Assembly: GCA_024803745.1 (NCBI GenBank)
Contig: JANJXV010000101.1
Location: 248,001 to 312,000 of the forward strand
Reading direction: 5' to 3'
DNA from: Megascapheus bottae
Taxonomy: Eukaryota; Chordata; Mammalia; Rodentia; Geomyidae
Length of the DNA: 64,000 nt
Shown here: piece after piece, positions 20,393 to 29,715 of the stretch
How the letters are laid out: every line of letters starts with the position of its first letter
Numbering within the stretch: the first letter of the stretch is position 1
Made by a program: the position numbers and the translations under genes
Notes under the pieces: model-generated
The model's input: the letters and a program-made list of their open reading frames with translations, nothing else
Told to the model about the DNA's origin: nothing
Database searches by the model: none

Positions 20393-20596
20393 CGATAGCT
20401 CTCATCCCAGCCACTCAGGAGGCTGGGGTCTGAGGATCATGGTTCAAAGCCAGCCCAGGTAGGAAAGTCTGTGAGACTCTTATCTCCAATTAGCCATAAT
20501 AAGAAAAAAAAAGCCAGAAGAGGAGATGTGGCTCAAGTGCTAGCCTTGAGTAAAAAAGCTCAAGGACAGCACCCAAACCGTGAGTTCAAGCCCAGG
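20393..20596 (+). mobile_element. B1-headed SINE with microsatellite tail
   Basis: Head CAGCCACTCAGGAGGCTGGGGTCTGAGGATCATGG, linker AGACTCTTATCTCCAATTAGCC, 3' module TGTGGCTCAAGTGC ... GAGTTCAAGCCCAGGAC. The A-tail has been replaced by (AC)n and then a GA-rich array. Confidence 0.93.
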
Positions 20597-20617
20597 ACAC
20601 ACACACACACACACACA
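20597..20617 (+). repeat. (AC)n at SINE tail
   Basis: Ten or so AC units beginning exactly where the SINE's A-tail would start. Confidence 0.95.
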
Positions 20618-20815
20618 GAGGAGGGGGGGAGAGGGAGGAGAAGGGGAGGGAGGGGGAGGGAGGGGGAGGGAGGGAGAGGGAGGGAGAGGGAGGGAGAGGG
20701 AGGGAGAGGGAGGGAGAGGGAGGGGGGAGGGGGGAGGGGGGAGGGAGAGAGGGAGAGAGGGAGAGAGGGAGAGAGGGAGAGAGGAAGAGGGAGAGGGAGA
20801 GAGGGAGAGAGAGAA
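20618..20815 (+). repeat. (GGGA)n/(GAGGGA)n purine array
   Basis: About 198 bases with almost no pyrimidine on the + strand. Units GAGGGAGGGGGAGG, then GGGAGA, then GAGAGG. The overlapping frames of 89-130 codons here encode only Gly/Arg/Glu or Pro/Ser/Leu repeats and are not genes. Confidence 0.97.
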
Positions 20816-20830
20816 GCACAGCAGAGGCAG

Positions 20831-21239
20831 TGTGATGGTTAGTCTTGAATGGCATCCTGATTGGCTTGGGGGAAACCTAGGAAGTTGGGAAAGGCCACCT
20901 TGGGGTGTGTCTGAGTCCTTTCCTGAGAGCAATAACTGAAGGGAAGACCCAATGAAGGGGTAGAAATCTCTCTGAAAGTGAGCAGAATCCTCCCAGGGCC
21001 TAATCAGGGTAAGAGGAAAAAGGGAAAGAAAGCCACCTCAAGCAAACTTTCTCCTTCTCCCTCCCTTCTCTTCCTCATCCTCTCAATCCCTCCCCTCTCC
21101 TCTTTGGCCACCAGGACATAACTTGCTTTGATCTTTCCTGCACCATTCCTACCAGAATGACCTTAAGCACAGAGCAAATGCCTTTTCTCTTAGGTTGTTT
21201 TCTCTGTTGTTTGTCCCAGCAATGAGAACTTAATCAACA
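20831..21239 (+). mobile_element. ERVL-MaLR-like solo LTR
   Basis: Begins TGTGATGGTTAGTCTTGAATGGCATCC and ends CCCAGCAATGAGAACTTAATCAACA, so it has TG...CA termini. Internal phrases (AACTGAAGGGAAGACCCA, TTAGGTTGTTTTCTC) follow the general MaLR/ERVL LTR pattern. About 409 bases. No flanking gag/pol-like sequence is seen, so it looks like a solo LTR. The exact subfamily is unknown to me. Confidence 0.65.
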
Positions 21240-21249
21240 GGGAACATGC

Positions 21250-21360
21250 TTGGGTATCTCTGCTTTGTAGGAAACTGAGGCACAGGGAAGCGGCAAGCCT
21301 GTGGTCAAGGGCAAGGGCAAGGTCACAAGATGATAGGAGCCCGCATCAGAATTCAAGAAA
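21250..21360 (+). mobile_element. MIR fossil
   Basis: TTGTAGGAAACTGAGGCACAGGGAAGCGGCAAGCC ... AAGGTCACAAGATGATAGGAGCC ... CAGAATTCAAGAAAG keeps the MIR core order and the diagnostic GGAAACTGAGGCACAG. Confidence 0.8.
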
Positions 21361-22015
21361 GCCATCTAGCCTGGAGCCATGCTTCTTAGTCCCTCTGTTG
21401 TTCTTCTTTCACCTGCTCTTCAGCCAGAGGTGGCCTTAGACGTGGCAAAGCCCCACATTAACTCGGGCACGCTGCCACTTTTGTCTTTGCATCACTTGGT
21501 TCAAATATTCTGCCCCTGGCAGAACATTTCCCTACCTCACAGGCATCTTGGCAACAATTATAAACTTCTTATTAAATTCTTATTAACTCATTAGAGAATT
21601 TAAAAAAAAAGCACTGCTCAAATTAACCACATCAACCATTAGTCTTCTCTCAGTTTGTGAATCCCATTTGCTCTCAGGAATAACAAGGAATGAGATCAGA
21701 TGATAAATGATAGTATTTATGGGCTGTTTGGGTTGCAATTTCTCCCAGTGTGAGGGTTTAAAATCATTGGTCCTGAGCTGATCAGATTAAATCATGTTAG
21801 GTATGGCTCAAGCCTTCACATGGCTTCTTCTGAGCATTATTTGTTCTAAGTAAATATTATTTGATAATATGCAGATTCCCAATCCTACAAATAAATTTCC
21901 CCAAAGCAGTGTCTTCCACACTTACCGTGACTCTTGGGTTGCAAGAAACATAACTAGAACTGATTTGAACCAAAAGTAAGGAAGGGAAAGATTGATCGTG
22001 CTGTGTAAGAGCAGG
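21361..22015. other. Unassigned noncoding sequence
   Basis: Contains an A run at about 21602-21611 and AT-rich text near 21545-21600. No recognised repeat or coding exon. Confidence 0.5.
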
Positions 22016-22017
22016 AA

Positions 22018-22243
22018 GATGGCTGGGGGCTCAGATATGTAATCTGAGCTACAGAGAGGCTGAGACCTGAGGATCTTGGTTTGAAGCCAGCCCAAGCAGG
22101 AAAAGTCTATGAGACTCATCTCCAATTAACTATTCAAAAAGCCACAAGTGGAGCTGTGATTTAAGTGGTAGAATGCCAGCCCTGAGTGAAAAATCTCAGG
22201 GACAGTGCCCAGGCCTTGAGTTCAAGCCCTTGTGCCAGCACAG
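22018..22243 (+). mobile_element. B1-headed SINE
   Basis: Head TCTGAGCTACAGAGAGGCTGAGACCTGAGGATC, linker ATCTCCAATTAACTATTC, 3' module GAGCTGTGATTTAAGTGGTAGAATGCC ... TTGAGTTCAAGCCCTTGTGCC. A GA-rich array replaces the tail. Confidence 0.92.
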
Positions 22244-22400
22244 AAGAAAGACAGAAAGAGAGAGGAGAAAGGTGGAAGGGAAGGAAGAGAGGGAGAGGGA
22301 GGAAGGGAAGAGAAAACAAAGTGAGGCAAAGAGAGGGAGAAAGAAATCAAGAGAAAAATAGAGGAAGAGAGAGAAATAAAAGGAGACAGAGAGAAAGGCA
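22244..22400 (+). repeat. GA-rich purine array at SINE tail
   Basis: Irregular GAAA, GAGA, GGAA and GGGA units for about 157 bases. The overlapping Lys/Glu/Arg or Ser/Leu/Phe frames are not genes. Confidence 0.93.
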
Positions 22401-22559
22401 ACAGACAAGAAAATGGCTTAGTAGTTTCTTTAAAAGCATACATTTGCCATGTAACCAGCTTTCCCATGCCCTTGTACTTTTAAGAGAAAGACTATGAAAG
22501 TCTATGTCCACAAAAAGATATATAGCCAAATGTACAAGACACTATTACTCATCATTTTC

Positions 22560-22965
22560 AGTCAGAAATTGAAAGTTGGGGGGGGGGAGAAACCACCCAA
22601 CAACAGACAAATGGATCAATCATGAACTACTGGACTATTGATGTGAGGATCAACAGAAACATATCTTCAAATTATTATGCTGAATTAAACAAGCCAGACC
22701 AAAACACAGAATACATATTGTAGAGTTCCCTGGACACAAAATACTAGAAAGTAAAAATTACTTGTGACGGAAACAGATCGGTGGTTGCCTGGGGTTTAGA
22801 GGGCAATGAAGAGAAAGGCCTCAAAGGGGCTCCAGTACACGCTGGGATGCTGTGGATCTATTCACGGTATTGGTGGTGACTCAAGGAACATCCTCTAATG
22901 ACACACGTGAAAACGTACACAAGCTATTACATCAACCGCATCTCCTTAAAGCTGAAGAACGAAAG
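22560..22965 (+). mobile_element. Ancient L1 3'-end fragment
   Basis: In order: CAACAGACAAATGGATCAATCATGAACTAC, ATTATGCTGAATTAAACAAGCCAGACC, ATTGTAGAGTTCCC, ACAGATCGGTGGTTGCCTGGGGTTTAG and CTTAAAGCTGAAGAACG. This is the old L1M ORF2-end to 3' UTR signature (target 'gtgaaagaagccagac ... gtggttgcctggggctgg'). Many substitutions. Confidence 0.82.
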
Positions 22966-23250
22966 AAAATAGTGGGTCACACCACCAACAGCCTTCATTT
23001 CAAACAGCAGATAGGATACACGGAAAGACTGTAAACCCCACCCCGCTCATCTCTTTCTCAATTCTCCATGACGGCCTGGGCACCTCTGCAAGGTAACCTT
23101 GTCCCAACTACTGCACATGTGAGGACCTTGGGTGCTGGCAACACTAGGAGCTCAACAATCAAGAAGGCCCCCACTCTGCTTTGGTCTGTCTGCACAAGAC
23201 CACAGATAGACTCTACATGCCTGTGTTTCCTTTCAGGCCACTACTTAGAA
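22966..23250. other. Unassigned noncoding sequence
   Basis: No repeat recognised. A frame that opens here runs on into the purine array and so reaches 256 codons. This non-repeat part has no domain. Confidence 0.5.
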
Positions 23251-23251
23251 A

Positions 23252-23613
23252 TGGGAGGAGGGAGGAGGAAAGGGAGGAGGAGGGAGGAGGAAGAAGGAGG
23301 GAAGAGGAAGAAGGAGGAAGAAGGAGGGAGGAGGAGGAAGGAGGGAGGGGGAGGGGGAGGGGAGGGAGGGGGAAAGGAGGAAAGAGGGAGGGGGAGGAAG
23401 GAGGGAGGGGGAGGAAAGAGGGAGGGGGAGGGGGGAGGGGGAGGAAGGGGGAGGGGGAGGAGGAGGGAGGGGGAGGAGGAGGGAGGGGGAGGAGGAGGGG
23501 AGAGGAGGAGGAGGACAAGGACCACGACAACAACAACAAAGAAGGAAGGAGAGATAGGTAGAGGGAGAAGAAAGAGAAGGAAGATGAGAGGGATGGTGGG
23601 AGAGAAAGAATTG
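23252..23613 (+). repeat. (GGA)n/(GGGA)n purine tract
   Basis: A nearly pure purine core at 23252-23519 made of GGAGGA, GGAAGAAGG and GGGGGA blocks. After a short CAACAA interruption at about 23528-23538, GA-rich text continues to about 23613. Frames of 94-256 codons across it are compositional. Confidence 0.96.
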
Positions 23614-23689
23614 GCCCTATTTGAGATGTGTATTCACCCCTGTCGTTGGGAGGTAGGTCTAGTTCCAGAAGAAATAGATACCCAAACAC

Positions 23690-23875
23690 AGTCTCAAAAG
23701 GGATTCATCGTAAGCCAAAACTATATTGCAATTTTTTTTATCTCTTCTACTGAGAACGATGAAAGGACTGACGCTGATCAAGATGCATGTGCTCATAAAC
23801 TGACATGTGGAAGTGAAACTCCTTTGTACAACGAGTGAAAGATTATAATAAAGTTACAATAAAAATATAACGGCT
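23690..23875 (+). mobile_element. CTTTGTACAAC-type L1 3' end
   Basis: GACGCTGATCAAGATGCATGTGCTCATAAACTGAC ... GTGAAACTCCTTTGTACAACG ... ATAATAAAGTTACAATAAAA. The block GACACTGATCAAGATGCA ... ACTCCTTTGTACAAC recurs at 63568-63634, so these are two copies of one 3' terminus. Confidence 0.75.
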
Positions 23876-24062
23876 ACAAATATGTATTTAAATCACGCAA
23901 TTTTTTTAGTGTAGGCAAATCAACTGTTGACTGAAATATTAGGTGGTAAATGGCTGACATTAAGTGTGAGCTCTGACACGGCCAATGCTACTAAACAGTA
24001 AATTCTATCTGACGCCGAGTGACTCCAGGTTGTGCCTTTTGCCTCAATCCAAGTGTTTTCTA
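23876..24062. other. Unassigned noncoding sequence
   Basis: Short gap with no recognised element. Confidence 0.5.
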
Positions 24063-24275
24063 TGAGTTGGGCATGATCTTGCACACCTGTAAGCCCAGAA
24101 CTTGAGAGGCTGAGGCAGAGAACCTCAAATTCACTGTCTCAAAAGACACAAAAGGACAGCAAGCAAACATTATTTTCTGTACCACACTCTGTTCTCAATT
24201 TCTCAAATTCTTGATCTAAATTTAAAACATTTGCCTAGGTCTTGAGTTGAGCTCTCAACACCAAAAAAAATGAAA
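24063..24275 (+). mobile_element. Diverged B1/ID composite SINE
   Basis: GTTGGGCATGATCTTGCACACCTGTAAGCCCAGAACTTGAGAGGCTGAGGCAG is a canonical B1-type (7SL) start. The later CCTAGGTCTTGAGTTGAGCTCTCAACACC plus A-rich tail is a weak ID-like ending. Confidence 0.65.
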
Positions 24276-24930
24276 ACAAGAAGAAAACCCTGATAATCAT
24301 TCCATATTTTCAAAAAATCTATCTTTGTGGCCTTCAAGTCCCTGAGGTCAGCCTTGTACAGAAAACAGCAGAGGAATGGGTAGCAAAAGACTGAAGGTTA
24401 CCCCAAAACTACTTCCCAGGATGCTCTTTACAGGCAGGGGATGGCATTGCTTTTCAGTTGCCAAAGCACATTTCCAACATACCAGACACTGGTGAGTCAC
24501 CTCATAGTTCCTGTGGTTTAGGCCCAGCTTACCTGGTCTGCAGCTTGTGGACCCCGTGTCCAGACAGCCGCGTGACTGGAGAAGAGTCTGCTGCTGCAGA
24601 GACATCATCCCCTTGATGGCTGGCTGATGGAGTTCACTTTGAGGCTGCATGACGAAGGGAAAGGCCAGAGACGTGAGGTACCCCCAACCCTTCAGCCACT
24701 CTTCTTCCATCTAGAAATGCAAGGGCGTTGTCATGTAAAAGGGCAGGGCTTACAGACTGCCTTGCAGCTGTGAAAAAAAAAATCAACATGAGGGCGAAAG
24801 GCTTTGAAACCCAGCCATCAAACAGCAACTTCCCTGTTCCTGGAGATCTGTAGGAGAGCTCTTTCTTGGGGTGCACCTGTAGAACCTTAGAGTCTAATCT
24901 AAAATACCCTGTCAAGAAGAAGCTGAGGAG
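24276..24930. other. Unassigned noncoding sequence
   Basis: A 120-codon and a 99-codon frame overlap on the minus strand (24348-24933) with no domain, splice or codon signal. A run of A at 24773-24781. Confidence 0.45.
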
Positions 24931-24949
24931 CAAGCACAGCCCAGGTAGA

Positions 24950-25260
24950 AGAGAAGAAGCATGCCGCCATCAGCGGGCTTCGCAGTGGATCAGAACTCTT
25001 TAACCCTTGCACCTGGACTGGGACCAGGTGGGGTTGATTCTACCAAGACTCTGCTTGTAAACAACCCACACCTCTAGTTCCCCTGCCCTGGCCAATCAGA
25101 TGAAAAAGCCATGACTCCTGGCCAATGGACAGACAGGTCTTTTGGTATGCTCTTGTCTCCAACCTTCAATAAAGCCATTGTTTTTCTTTTCAAAGAGCAT
25201 GTGGGGCCTGTGACCTTCACATGGTCACGAATTCCATCCTTGCACCCTTCCGTTACTTGA
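24950..25260 (+). mobile_element. Candidate solo LTR of an endogenous retrovirus
   Basis: Two CCAAT-type boxes (GGCCAATCAGATG at about 25091, GGCCAATGGACAG at about 25119) lie upstream of a polyadenylation signal (TTCAATAAAGCC at about 25166) and a short run of T. That order is usual for U3-R of gamma- or betaretroviral LTRs. The termini are not resolved and no retroviral coding sequence is nearby. Confidence 0.45.
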
Positions 25261-25505
25261 AGCTTCTCTCCCTCCCTCTCTCTTGTTCCTCTCTCTCGCC
25301 CCCGTCCTGTTCCCCCTCCATTTTTCTATTTCATTCTCTCTCTACTGAAGTTATCCTGTGTCGTCTCTCCCCTCTGTAGTAAATCTCTTTCTACTTCCTA
25401 CTATACTCTTTTAAGGACCCCTTGGTTGGCTACATAGGAGCTAGTTTTTGTTTGGAGAGTAAGCTTAAGGAATTATCTAATATTCTCCTGTGTGTGTTGT
25501 GTTGT
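25261..25505. other. Pyrimidine-rich noncoding sequence
   Basis: CT-rich from 25263 to about 25400 (TCTCTCCCTCCCTCTCTC...), irregular. Possibly the right flank of the LTR candidate. No coding exon. Confidence 0.5.
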
Positions 25506-25508
25506 GTG

Positions 25509-25658
25509 TTGAGACTTGAACTCAGGCTTGGGCACTGTCCCTAAGCTTTTTCCTTTTTTTTTTTTTTTGCTCAAGGCTAATGCTCTACCACTTGAGCCAC
25601 AGATCTACTTTTGGCTTTTTTTTTTCAGTAGTTAATTGGAAATAAGAGTGTCAGGTAC
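25509..25658 (-). mobile_element. B1-headed SINE, reverse, left half (host of nested insertions)
   Basis: GACTTGAACTCAGGCTTGGGCACTGTCC is the reversed 3' module, CCACTTGAGCCACAG follows, then TTTTCAGTAGTTAATTGGAAATAAGAGTGTCAGG. It stops at 25658, where another SINE is inserted. The matching right half resumes at 26078. Confidence 0.88.
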
Positions 25659-26065
25659 GGGGCCGGGAGTTTGGCCTACCGGTAGAGTGCTTGCCTAGCA
25701 TGCATGAAGACCCAGGTTCGATTCCTCAGTAATACATACATAGAAAAAAGCTGGAAGTGGTGCTGTAACTCAAGTGGTAGAGCACTAGCCTTGAGAAAAA
25801 GACTAAGGATGGGCCAGGAGTTTGGCCTAGTGGTTAAAGTGCTTGCCTAGCATGCATGAAGACCCGGGTTCAGTTCCTCGGTACCACATATAGAAAAAAG
25901 CCGAAGTGGTGCTGAGGCTCAAGTGGTAGAGCTCTAGCCTTGAGAAAGTCCAAGGACAGTGCTCAGGCCCTGAGCTCAAGCCCAGGATTGGCAAAAAAAA
26001 AAGAGAAAAAGACTAAGGACAGTGCTCAGGCCCTGAGTTCAAGCCCCATGACTGGCAAAAAAAAA
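25659..26065 (+). mobile_element. ID-headed SINE nested in a reverse SINE
   Basis: Inserted into the reverse B1-headed SINE with TSD AGTGTCAGGTAC (25647-25658) against AGTCTCAGGTAC (26066-26077). Head GCCTACCGGTAGAGTGC, B-box AGGTTCGATTCC. Its 3' module is interrupted at 25809 by a second SINE and resumes at 26020 (CAGTGCTCAGGCCCTGAGTTCAAGCCCC), followed by the A tail. Confidence 0.93.
25793..26019 (+). mobile_element. Innermost ID-headed SINE with perfect TSD
   Basis: Full-length copy (GCCTAGTGGTTAAAGTGC, GGGTTCAGTTCC, GGCTCAAGTGGTAGAGC, AGCCCAGGATTGGC and poly-A) inserted in the 3' module of the preceding SINE. The 17-base TSD GAGAAAAAGACTAAGGA lies at 25793-25809 and 26003-26019 without mismatch, marking it as the latest of three events. 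Confidence 0.95.
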
Positions 26066-26077
26066 AGTCTCAGGTAC

Positions 26078-26145
26078 TTCCTGCCCAGGATGGTTTTGAA
26101 CCATAAGCTACCTGCTGAATTACAGAATGCATACCTGTCCAACGG
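26078..26145 (-). mobile_element. B1-headed SINE, reverse, right half
   Basis: TTCCTGCCCAGGATGGTTTTGAACCATAAGC continues the reversed head of the element broken at 25658. The expected 'ctcagatctcagcctcctgagtagc' part is decayed. Confidence 0.75.
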
Positions 26146-27400
26146 GCCCGTTAGACTACCTTCTTTCTACATCAGAAAGAAATGTCCCACAAACATCCTT
26201 GGAATGGAAGTGATGGTTTCTGGGTCCATCTTGAGTCTTGGTACAGGACACCAGTAAAGAGAGGAAAATAGGAAAAGACTCTTGTTCCACATCACTGAAC
26301 CTAAATAGAGTTCATGCTGTAGGGACATTAAAATTCTTGTCCTTTTCTTTTCCCCCTCAAGCCTTTTATGACTTCTGATTTCCCATCTGAGCGAGATGAT
26401 GAAGAAGAAGCCTCCTATAAAGACAAGAGCGGGCAGAGACAAAGCAAGCCCTGAAACTTCTGGGATACACATAAATGCCGGGTGCCTAAGGATGTTTAAA
26501 TTTCAGACAACCAACGATTCTTTTTTTTTTCTTTGAGGGCAAGTAGGATCTAAATATTGCATGAAACAGACTTCTTTTGGCAAAATGATTCACAGTCTAT
26601 CTACAGTTCAGATCTAACCGGGTATCTTGCACCTTACCTGACATCTCTGCTCTTTTCCTCCATTCGCACCCAGCTGCCAGGTGTGCCAGGGTCTAGACAG
26701 CATCTCAGCTGATGCTGACTCGACTGCAGAGACCATGCCCCGAACCACAGGCCAGACCACGGTGGTTCCGTTGACACTGCGTCCTGACACGCAATCACCT
26801 TGGGTTGTCCATTTCTCAGTGTGTGAAGAGCAGGCATCGAGGGGAACCATCAACCAGCAATCCACCTCATAGACATTGTAGCCCTCCTCTTCCTGGGGAC
26901 CCTGGAGAAAGCAGTGATCTGAATGAGTTCTGAGCAGACTCCCACAGGGGACAGGGACCTGCTTGGATGGTAGAAGGCAACCCTAGGGTCCTTATGAGAA
27001 TACTAATGTCCTCAGACCCCTGCCAAATGAAATCACATGGTGGAGGGTGGGGGACAGGGGCTGGGTGTCTGGCTGGCCTCAACACCTGTGCGGAAATAGC
27101 AGCAATTCTTCAGGACCTGGAATCCAACTGGAGAGTATGATGAGAGATTGCCTTCAGCAATATAGTGGATTCTAAGACACTGGACCAGCAGCGACATCTC
27201 CGGCTACTTGATTCCCCAAGCATGGCCTTGCTTCCTCTGTTCCTCACCTTTAGATTTCTTTTCTGCCTAATGCCATCAGCCACCTTTTCTGTCGTCTCTT
27301 GTGCCACAGAAACTCCGGCTGCTACACTTCTGCAGGGAAAGAATGAATTAAATTATATTACATTGGAGTTTTAGAGAACTTTTGTTTTGTCACAAGTCTA
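26146..27400. other. Long repeat-poor noncoding stretch
   Basis: About 1.25 kb with no SINE or L1 that I recognise. Several 60-105-codon frames occur on both strands (26167-26472 minus, 26614-26865 minus, 27165-27374 plus), none with a domain. Some GC-richer text at 26640-26860. A poly-T run at about 26520-26531. Confidence 0.45.
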
Positions 27401-27407
27401 GCTTTGT

Positions 27408-27455
27408 TGGTTTTTTTTTGTTTGTGTGTGTGTGTGTTGTTGTTGTTTTTAAAAT
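27408..27455 (+). repeat. Poly-T with (TG)n and (TTG)n
   Basis: TTTTTTTTTGTTTG, then about eight TG units, then TTGTTGTTG. Short and impure. Confidence 0.8.
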
Positions 27456-27564
27456 GAAGTCTAGAGAAACATTACCAACCCACATAAGTTTCTTGTTCTC
27501 CAGAGCTGACGACACAGATAATGAAGCCTAATGTTGATAATGATTGTTCTAGACAAAAGATAGC

Positions 27565-27587
27565 AGGGAGGATGGAGGGAGGGAGGA

Positions 27588-27619
<32 letters not shown>
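27565..27619 (+). repeat. (GGAG)n/(GA)n microsatellite
   Basis: AGGGAGGATGGAGGGAGGG leading into about 14 GA units with one AAAG interruption. Confidence 0.93.
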
Positions 27620-28100
27620 TCATAATATTTTTAAAAAGTATGTCATGGGTTGCATTCATTTGGACACAAATAAGAAACCAGGCAGATACCAGGAGACCAG
27701 ACTGAGTATTTTAAGTTTGTCATGCTTGAATAATGGATTATTGTGTGCAGGCTGATGATGGAATAATTCCACCAATCCCAACACTCTCCCCACCACCACC
27801 AGAAAAAAAAAATCATGCACTTTTCCCCTGCTGCCAAATACACAAAGAAAGCAGGACACCAGAATGAAATCTGTGCCGTAGGGAAGGAGTCCATTTCCTT
27901 CTCCTCTTGGGACTTCTCAGCAGGTAAATATTGATTACATTTTCCCAGTACCTCGAGCCATTATTTCTGATATGGCCACCTGCTCCCAGATATGAATTCC
28001 ACATACCCACCCTCTGCCCCCCCCCAAGGTCTCCATAAGGATAGCACATCAACTGAGGAGAAAATTCTTTTTTTCTCCTGAAGAAGCTTGGCAAGAAAGA
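27620..28100. other. Unassigned noncoding sequence
   Basis: Contains an A run (27806-27815) and a C run (28017-28025). A 93-codon minus-strand frame has no domain. No transposon was recognised. Confidence 0.45.
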
Positions 28101-28570
28101 CCTCTAATTAGGAGCATTTAATCCCTGTCTCTAATACTTGTTTCCTCAGTAAATGACAACACGTGTCCACCCCGCAGATCGTTCTTCACCTCACACCACA
28201 CCTGACGTTTGACAAGACAGGGACACCAGGCGAGGCCCAGAAGGTAGGACCAGGCTGGAAGACAACAGTGTCAGAGGCCTGGCACTTTTTGGTTCTCAGA
28301 TGAATTATTGATGTCGCCTCAGGGATTTGTGGAGCGGCAGCGGTGGCAGGGGTGAGGAGACGGCTGGTGGTTTGTCCTGGAATTGGCACAAGGGCTGGTA
28401 ATTAAGCCTGCTGACACTTCCAGGGTACCAATACTACTGCCAGCTGGCTGTCAAGTGCCCACCGTCTGATCCTGCCATCCACAGGAATACATTGTGGGCA
28501 AGATTTATGCACGGCCGTCTGTGGACGTCTGTCTCCTGACACTAGCTCTGTGGTCATGAGGGGGTGGGAG
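28101..28570. other. Unique segment, candidate conserved noncoding element
   Basis: Repeat-free, mixed composition, with retained CpGs (GGAGCGGCAGCGG, GAGACGGCTGG, GCACGGCCGTC). No long frame in one direction. It looks like ordinary single-copy mammalian DNA under possible constraint, judged only from composition. Confidence 0.35.
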
Positions 28571-28875
28571 TGTTGGCTGTGTATGGCCTCAGCGAACCCT
28601 CCAGCTGCTGAGTCTAAGTGCTAGCCCAGCTTCCAAGAGCATGTAGTAAAATTCCACTGCAGAAGGCAGGCCATGGAAGGAATGGTTCTGCTCTAGGTTG
28701 GGTTCCACTCAGCACCATAGAGCCAGCACCCTAGAATTACTCCACACCTGCAAGGCTGCATTTATCCACTAGCTCCATCTGCTGCTGGGTGACTTCCAGG
28801 GACGTTCACTCTGGACGCTGCCAGCTCGTCCTTCACCCTGAGCATCTGCCTGCAGGACAGAAGAGCCCTCAAGAA
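28571..28875. other. Unassigned noncoding sequence
   Basis: Continuation of the unique block. No element or exon recognised. Confidence 0.5.
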
Positions 28876-28876
28876 G

Positions 28877-29050
28877 ACAGCTGCCTAGTGGTAGAGTGCT
28901 TGCCTAGCATGCATGAAGCCCTGGGTTTGATTCCACATACATAGAAAAGGCCAGAAATGGTGCTATGACTCAAGTGGTAGAGCATTAGCCTTGAGAAAGC
29001 TCAAGGACAATGCCCAGGCCCAGGACTGGCCAAAAAAAAAGAAAACTAAA
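28877..29050 (+). mobile_element. ID-headed SINE, slightly 5'-truncated
   Basis: Starts at GCCTAGTGGTAGAGTGC without the usual GGGCTGGGAGTTTG lead. B-box GGGTTTGATTCC, 3' module GACTCAAGTGGTAGAGC, CCAGGACTGGCC and a poly-A tail. The TTGAGTTCAAGCC B-box of the 3' module is deleted. Confidence 0.92.
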
Positions 29051-29200
29051 AAAGGAACCAATAGCCAACACTAGGTGACTGTGATTAGTTAAGCATGCTA
29101 TATGCATCCATCCAATGAAATACAACTCAGTCAAGAAGACTGAGTATATATGTGCAAGCATTGAAGAAAAGTTATTGATTTGAAAAAATAGATCACAAAG
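29051..29200 (+). mobile_element. Possible ancient L1 ORF2-end fragment
   Basis: AAGCATGCTATATGCATCCATCCAATGAAATACAACTCAG resembles L1 'atgtggtatatccatacaatggaatattactcag'. Too diverged to translate. Confidence 0.4.
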
Positions 29201-29500
29201 TTGTATATTCCATACTATGATTATGTCCAGTGGGGTTTCAAATATATTGAGGGGGATGCTATTCCTGTGTCATTTCATTTTCTCACCTCTAATTTTATAA
29301 AAGGTTCAATTCTGGGGTTTAAGAAACTCAATAACACAATGAATTCTCTTTTCAGTACCATGAATTACCTTTTTACTTGGATTGCAAGAAAGACACTCAT
29401 ATAACTGAGATTGACCTCAGGAGAGCAGAGAGAAAGGGAGAATTGATGACTGGTTTTTCCTCCCCTGCCCTTGCCTATTTGTTTACTTTGTTATTTGTTT
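29201..29500. other. Unassigned noncoding sequence
   Basis: A 67-codon plus-strand frame without domain. No recognised repeat. Confidence 0.5.
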
Positions 29501-29504
29501 CTTT

Positions 29505-29715
29505 ATTTAGAACCAGGGTTTAAACTCAGGGCCTTGGACTCACTTCACTTGCTTGTTTGACTGACACTCCAACTCAAGCTAAGCCTCCAGCCTGACTTCT
29601 TCCTGAATATTTTGAAGATGGAGTCTCACGGGCTTTTTAGTCTGGATTGGGCTCATAACACAATCCTCTGAGTTCAGCCTCCTGAGTAAGCGCGAGCTGC
29701 CAGTAGCCAACTGGT
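29505..29715 (-). mobile_element. Diverged composite SINE, reverse
   Basis: AACCAGGGTTTAAACTCAGGGCC starts a reversed tRNA-like part. GATGGAGTCTCACGGGC and TTCAGCCTCCTGAGTAAGCGCGAGCTGCCAG resemble the reversed 7SL-like head. Order is as in the B1-headed SINEs, but the copy is old. Confidence 0.6.

Noticed and set aside
20471..20939. Four overlapping frames of 89-130 codons
   Set aside because: They cover a SINE, CA and GA arrays and an LTR start. No independent coding signal.
23068..23838. 256-codon plus-strand frame, the longest in the window
   Set aside because: Its middle is (GGA)n-derived Gly/Arg/Glu repeat. The ends have no domain and include L1 3' sequence.
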